Program-made: the position numbers and the translations under genes
The notes under the pieces: model-generated
Seen by the model: only the letters and a program-made list of their open reading frames with translations
Database searches by the model: none
What the model was told of the DNA's origin: nothing
Shown: piece after piece, positions 43,520-46,523 of the stretch
Position numbering within the stretch: position 1 is the first letter of the stretch
How the letters are laid out: each line of letters opens with the position of its first letter
NCBI GenBank assembly: GCA_944320355.1
Contig: CALUHC010000027.1
Location: 1-46,523 of the forward strand
DNA from: an uncultured Prevotella sp.
GTDB taxonomy: Bacteria; Bacteroidota; Bacteroidia; Bacteroidales; Bacteroidaceae
DNA: 46,523 nt
Reading direction: 5' to 3'

Positions 43520-43770
43520 CATTAGGTTTAATCCGGTGCAACTTTTTTGATGGCTCAATCGCTCTCGAATCACCACCTCGACACAGATAGAGCTAAAGAA
43601 TGTAACATTGGGATTCGTGCCACACACGGCGCGGACTATCCCATAGTTACATTCGGCTTGTGGTGAGCCCGAGAGCGTATGGCGATAGTCTGCGCTTTTC
43701 TTTTGCGATGGCGCATGGCAATTGCCTTACAATGGCAATATTGCAACAAAATACATTAAAACCAAGAATC
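43520..43770 (+). ncRNA. Long structured 5' leader of the BspA-like gene
   Basis: No ORF is needed to explain this stretch. The outer helices CGCTCTCG (43560-43567) / CGAGAGCG (43670-43677) and CACCAC (43571-43576) / GTGGTG (43660-43665) enclose a long arm: GAATGTAAC (43598-43606) / GTTACATTC (43646-43654), GGGAT/ATCCC and a GCC/GGC tip. A separate hairpin ATTGCC/GGCAAT is at 43721-43738. No terminator is seen before the gene, so a cis-regulatory leader (riboswitch-like or protein-bound) is more likely than a free RNA. I do not recognise the family. Confidence 0.5.
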
Positions 43771-45755
43771 ATGAAGAAGATTGGAATCAAGTTATGCCTC
43801 GTGTTCTTGTCTGTGCTCTTTGCCCTGCCCGGCTCAGCACAAGCCACCATCAATGCCGTGAACCAAAAGCCGGGAAAGCTACACAAGGTCCTAAAGAACA
43901 GGGACAAGAACTTTATTTATTCCCTAAAGGTGGAAGGAGTGGTTAATCCCGAAGACTTGTCTTACATAACCTCCCTCCCCAATCTCAGGAGCCTGGACCT
44001 CAGCGGTGCAACAAAACAAGAAAAAACCAACAAGAAGCCAAGCGTTCTCAGTGGAATAGCAGGTAAATTTATCGGTACAAATCTTAATTATACCAAACAG
44101 AAATCGTCAAACGGATTCAAAACAGTTGCATTTAAATCATCTACGGATCATTATTTTACAAAAAGTACGTCTCCTGGTGCATTTATGGAATATATACATA
44201 ATAGTAGAATGAATAGGAAGCAATTAGATACCTTAACCATATTAAGGGAGTCTGATTTGCGAAATCCGATAGTGGCATATTTTGATCCGTACTTTATTAA
44301 AATAAAGTCGTCCAATAAATTAATTCTAAACAAATGCCCAAAGCAAGTCCAAAATCTTGACGGCGTGACGGACATCCTAAACGGAGCTTTTGCAAATACA
44401 TCAACGATAAGCAGCATCACAATACCTGCCACGGTATCTTACATCCCCAACTATTGCTTTTACGGTTGCAAGTCTTTAGAGACTGTAAATATCCAAGGCA
44501 ACGTGGAATTTATCGGCAAATATGCATTTGCCGGAACGAGCATCAAGAGCATCACGCTGCCGGCATCTGTAAAGACCATCTGGCTCAGTTCCTTTGACGG
44601 AGGAGACATAAAGTTGCTGGCACCAACTCCTCCCGAAATAAAAACCAGCGAAGGAGACACCTATCAAAATCAATGTGAGAAACTAAGGAAATGGACAGTG
44701 GAAGTTCCACAAGGTGCTTATTACAGCTACAACGGCAACGATATGTGGAACAAGACCACACTAAAAGAAAGCGGGGCAAAAGGAAGTACATCATAACAAT
44801 GGAGAAGCCGGGAACCATCATGTCCAAGATACCAATGCCGGCATGGAGTTCAGTTGACACACTCGTAATCAAAGGCTTCTTGTACGACACAGACATGAAC
44901 ATCATGAAGAAAATGGCCTCATTGAAATATGCCGACCTAAGCGATGCTTATATAAGCGAGTCGCCCGAGACCACGGCCGAGAACAAACGGCACAGGGAAG
45001 CACTGAACGCCGCAGCGAAACTTATCGGCGCGGCCGGCGAGATGGCATACAAAGACGGCAAGATGTCCACACCATCATATCTCATGGCAAAAAGCATCGC
45101 GGAAATGGAATCATCCGAAATAAAGGAAGCCGACGAGAACTGCATCATCCCTGCCGAATGCTTTGAAGGCCTGAAACAGCTCGAGACAGTGAAGATGCCG
45201 CGGCGTGCCGTCTCGATAGGCAGCAGAGCCTTCGCCGGATGCACAAACCTTAGGAACGTGGAGTTTCCGCCGTATGTGAAGACCATAGGCAGCGAGGCTT
45301 TTTGCGACTGCGAGAAACTGACAATAAACAGCCTCCCCAAAACAATAACCAAGATAGGAGACGGGGCCTTCAAGAATTGCCGGTCAATATACTGACTTGA
45401 CCTGAGTGACTGCACCTTTGGCAAAGAGTTCAGACTGTCTGCCTTTAACGGTGCTGGCCTGCAGACGCTGAAACTGCCACAGGGAATAGAGACCGTAATG
45501 GACTTTGTGGGGAACGGATATTCCGCCAACTCCCAGATTGACAACGGCCTCACCATCTATTTCCCCACCACAATAAAAAGGATACGAACCACCTTCTGGA
45601 AGTGCAACCTGCACTTTCCGTCAGAGACTCCTCCAAGCACAATGGCATCCCACACATCATATCGTGGAAGCAACAACACAATCTACGTTCCAAAGAACTG
45701 CACCACGGCTTATTATAATGCCTTTGGTGACGAAAACAGATATATTGAGGAATGA
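43771..45755 (+). pseudogene. Disrupted BspA-like leucine-rich-repeat surface protein
   Basis: BspA-type LRR_5 proteins sit on the surface or are secreted and bind host or bacterial partners. A signal peptide (MKKIGIKLCLVFLSVLFALPGSAQA) starts at 43771. LRR_5 units include ITIPATVSYIPNYCFYGCKS, ITLPASVKTI and, further on, VKMPRRAVSIGSRAFAGCTN and LPKTITKIGDGAFKNC. The frame ends at 44796, but a +/-1 shift near 44775-44790 joins it to KRKYIITMEKPGTIMSKI, which continues to a TGA at 45393-45395. Past this single stop the same frame goes on (LDLSDCTFGKEFRLSAF ... NRYIEE) to 45755. One frameshift and one nonsense codon make an intact product unlikely. The TGA could derive from CGA. An alternative view is two or three separate short genes, but only the first has a signal. 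Confidence 0.7.
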
Positions 45756-45903
45756 ATCGAGATGATGTCTGAATAGGCTGGAGAAAAGCCACCAGAATGC
45801 CATTCGCTGTAGCATGACTGCTGTATGCAAGGCATTTGCATCATACACAACCCGCAAATCCACATCAGACAACTCCATGCACACACAGCCGCTAAAATAC
45901 CTT

Positions 45904-45945
45904 ACCCGCCGTTCGAGCCATGCAAACAAGGCCCGAGCGGCGGGT
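45904..45945. other. Strong hairpin between the BspA remnant and tRNA-Arg
   Basis: ACCCGCCG-T-TCG and CGA-G-CGGCGGGT with GCC/GGC inside form a long stem. It may end the BspA transcript. Apart from it, 45756-46027 holds nothing else recognisable. Confidence 0.4.
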
Positions 45946-46027
45946 GAAATGAATATAAATTTGGCCAAAGGAATCCGGCCAAAACAGTTTCTTAGCAAAA
46001 ACATTAGGCTGTTTGCAACTTTTTTAT

Positions 46028-46035
46028 TACCTTTG
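46028..46035 (+). promoter_or_regulatory. -7 promoter box of tRNA-Arg
   Basis: TACCTTTG matches TAnnTTTG and ends 11 nt before the mature tRNA 5' end. Confidence 0.65.
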
Positions 46036-46046
46036 CAGTCGGTTTC

Positions 46047-46120
46047 GGCCCCGTAGCTTAGCTGAATAGAGCGTCAGATTCCGGTTCTGAAGGTCTTGGG
46101 TTTGAATCCCAACGGGGTCA
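46047..46120 (+). tRNA. tRNA-Arg (anticodon CCG)
   Basis: The cloverleaf is complete: acceptor GGCCCCG/CGGGGTC, D stem GCTT/GAGC, anticodon stem TCAGA/TCTGA with loop TTCCGGT (anticodon CCG at 46082 region, reading CGG), and T arm with TTGAATC in the loop. The discriminator is A46120 and CCA is not encoded. It is single, with its own promoter and terminator. Confidence 0.93.
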
Positions 46121-46124
46121 CACA

Positions 46125-46149
46125 AGGAAGTATTCGTACTTCCTTTTTT
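46125..46149 (+). terminator. Intrinsic terminator of tRNA-Arg
   Basis: AAGGAAGTA-TTCG-TACTTCCTT followed by a T-run to 46149. It is a textbook rho-independent terminator. Confidence 0.85.
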
Positions 46150-46328
46150 GTTTCCAAAGAAAATAAACTGAATAAAATATGTGACAAATTGAAGCTATAC
46201 AGCAGTGCAGCCACACCCGCGACAACATCGCCACAGCAAATGGCAGTATGGAGTTGCCGGAGCTTGCCAAGCCGGTAGTGCGTTATGGCCAGCATCTATT
46301 TTATACGCCGACCCTCATCGTGGAGGGG

Positions 46329-46523
46329 CTACAACACATACCTGACGCCTGCCCATGCAGAGACCCCGCCACGCCACCAGCCAGTCCTCGCGTCCAGCTC
46401 GATGCCTGCGCGCGATGCGCTATCCTTCCTGAGACCTCCGCGACCCCCAAAGCCTCCTGCCGAATACAAAAGTGCCACGCGATGGGGGATGGGCTCCCGC
46501 AGAGGGCCCCATTGCCTGCGTGG
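46329..46523 (-). CDS. Partial gene at the right edge (C-terminal end only)
   Basis: An open minus-strand frame of 64 codons enters from outside the window and stops at 46329-46331. It includes VALLYSAGGFGGRGGLRKDS and ends RTGWWRGGVSAWAGVRYVL. The alternation of aromatic and small residues at the end would suit the last strands of an outer-membrane barrel. I do not recognise the family. The stretch 46150-46328 between it and the tRNA terminator has nothing I can support. Confidence 0.35.
   Translation of the reverse strand, partial: PRRQWGPLREPIPHRVALLYSAGGFGGRGGLRKDSASRAGIELDARTGWWRGGVSAWAGVRYVL

Noticed and set aside
45393-45395. TGA in the BspA-like gene as selenocysteine or recoded codon
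   Set aside because: No sign of a recoding hairpin was found, many intact genes here end with TGA, and the same gene also has a frameshift.

Overview
The window looks like a chromosomal piece of a Prevotella-type Bacteroidales genome. It carries TonB-dependent SusC/SusD partners, lipoproteins whose lipobox Cys is followed by acidic residues (a surface-export signal), many promoters with the Bacteroidetes -7 box TAnnTTTG, a BspA-type leucine-rich-repeat protein, and C-terminal tails ending in LP(K/R)GVY-x2-GGK. Coding DNA is mostly GC-rich. Intergenic DNA is full of short non-coding repeats.

Layout: (1) 1-6122: a PIF1-like helicase with a C-terminal HTH, a secreted esterase, a small Cys-rich protein (TIGR04076-like) and a sugar O-acetyltransferase, separated by repeats. 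(2) 6382-21647: an alpha-glucan utilisation locus. On the minus strand are susC, susD, susE-like, susF-like, a GH53 galactanase, a GH13 amylase and a second GH53. Divergent on the plus strand are a LacI-family regulator and an MFS sugar transporter. (3) 21665-29765: an accessory stretch holding a glycosidase remnant, a GDSL hydrolase, a HAD phosphatase, small unknown proteins, a DUF4417 three-gene unit, a structured RNA, and an EcoRI-family DNA methylase paired with a DUF262-HNH nuclease. (4) 30109-38959: a four-gene minus-strand operon for intracellular or periplasmic alpha-glucan breakdown, in the order malQ (GH77), GH97, pullulanase (GH13), neopullulanase (GH13). (5) 39541-46523: a small lytic transglycosylase, a frameshifted outer-membrane beta-barrel gene, a broken BspA-like gene behind a long structured leader, tRNA-Arg(CCG), and a partial gene at the right edge.

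How it works together: SusC/D/E/F would capture and import maltodextrin, the secreted amylase would cut starch, GH97, pullulanase and neopullulanase would debranch and trim, MalQ would rearrange the oligosaccharides, and the MFS protein would take sugars across the inner membrane. A 20-bp operator, TTGYGCAA-NCGN-TTGCGCAA (with one mismatch at the malQ copy), lies between susC and the LacI gene and again upstream of malQ. In all three directions it sits the same distance (52-53 nt) from the -7 box, about -72 from the inferred start. This ties both halves into one regulon and suggests the LacI-type protein works as an activator.

Most promising leads: the structured RNA with its own promoter and terminator directly upstream of the methylase/DUF262-HNH pair; the DUF4417 unit with its overlapping HPHYH-motif gene; arrays of AAACG-N2-4-CGTTT palindromes at four or five places; and the equal-distance LacI operator. 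Function names rest on recalled family motifs read by eye. No database search was run.
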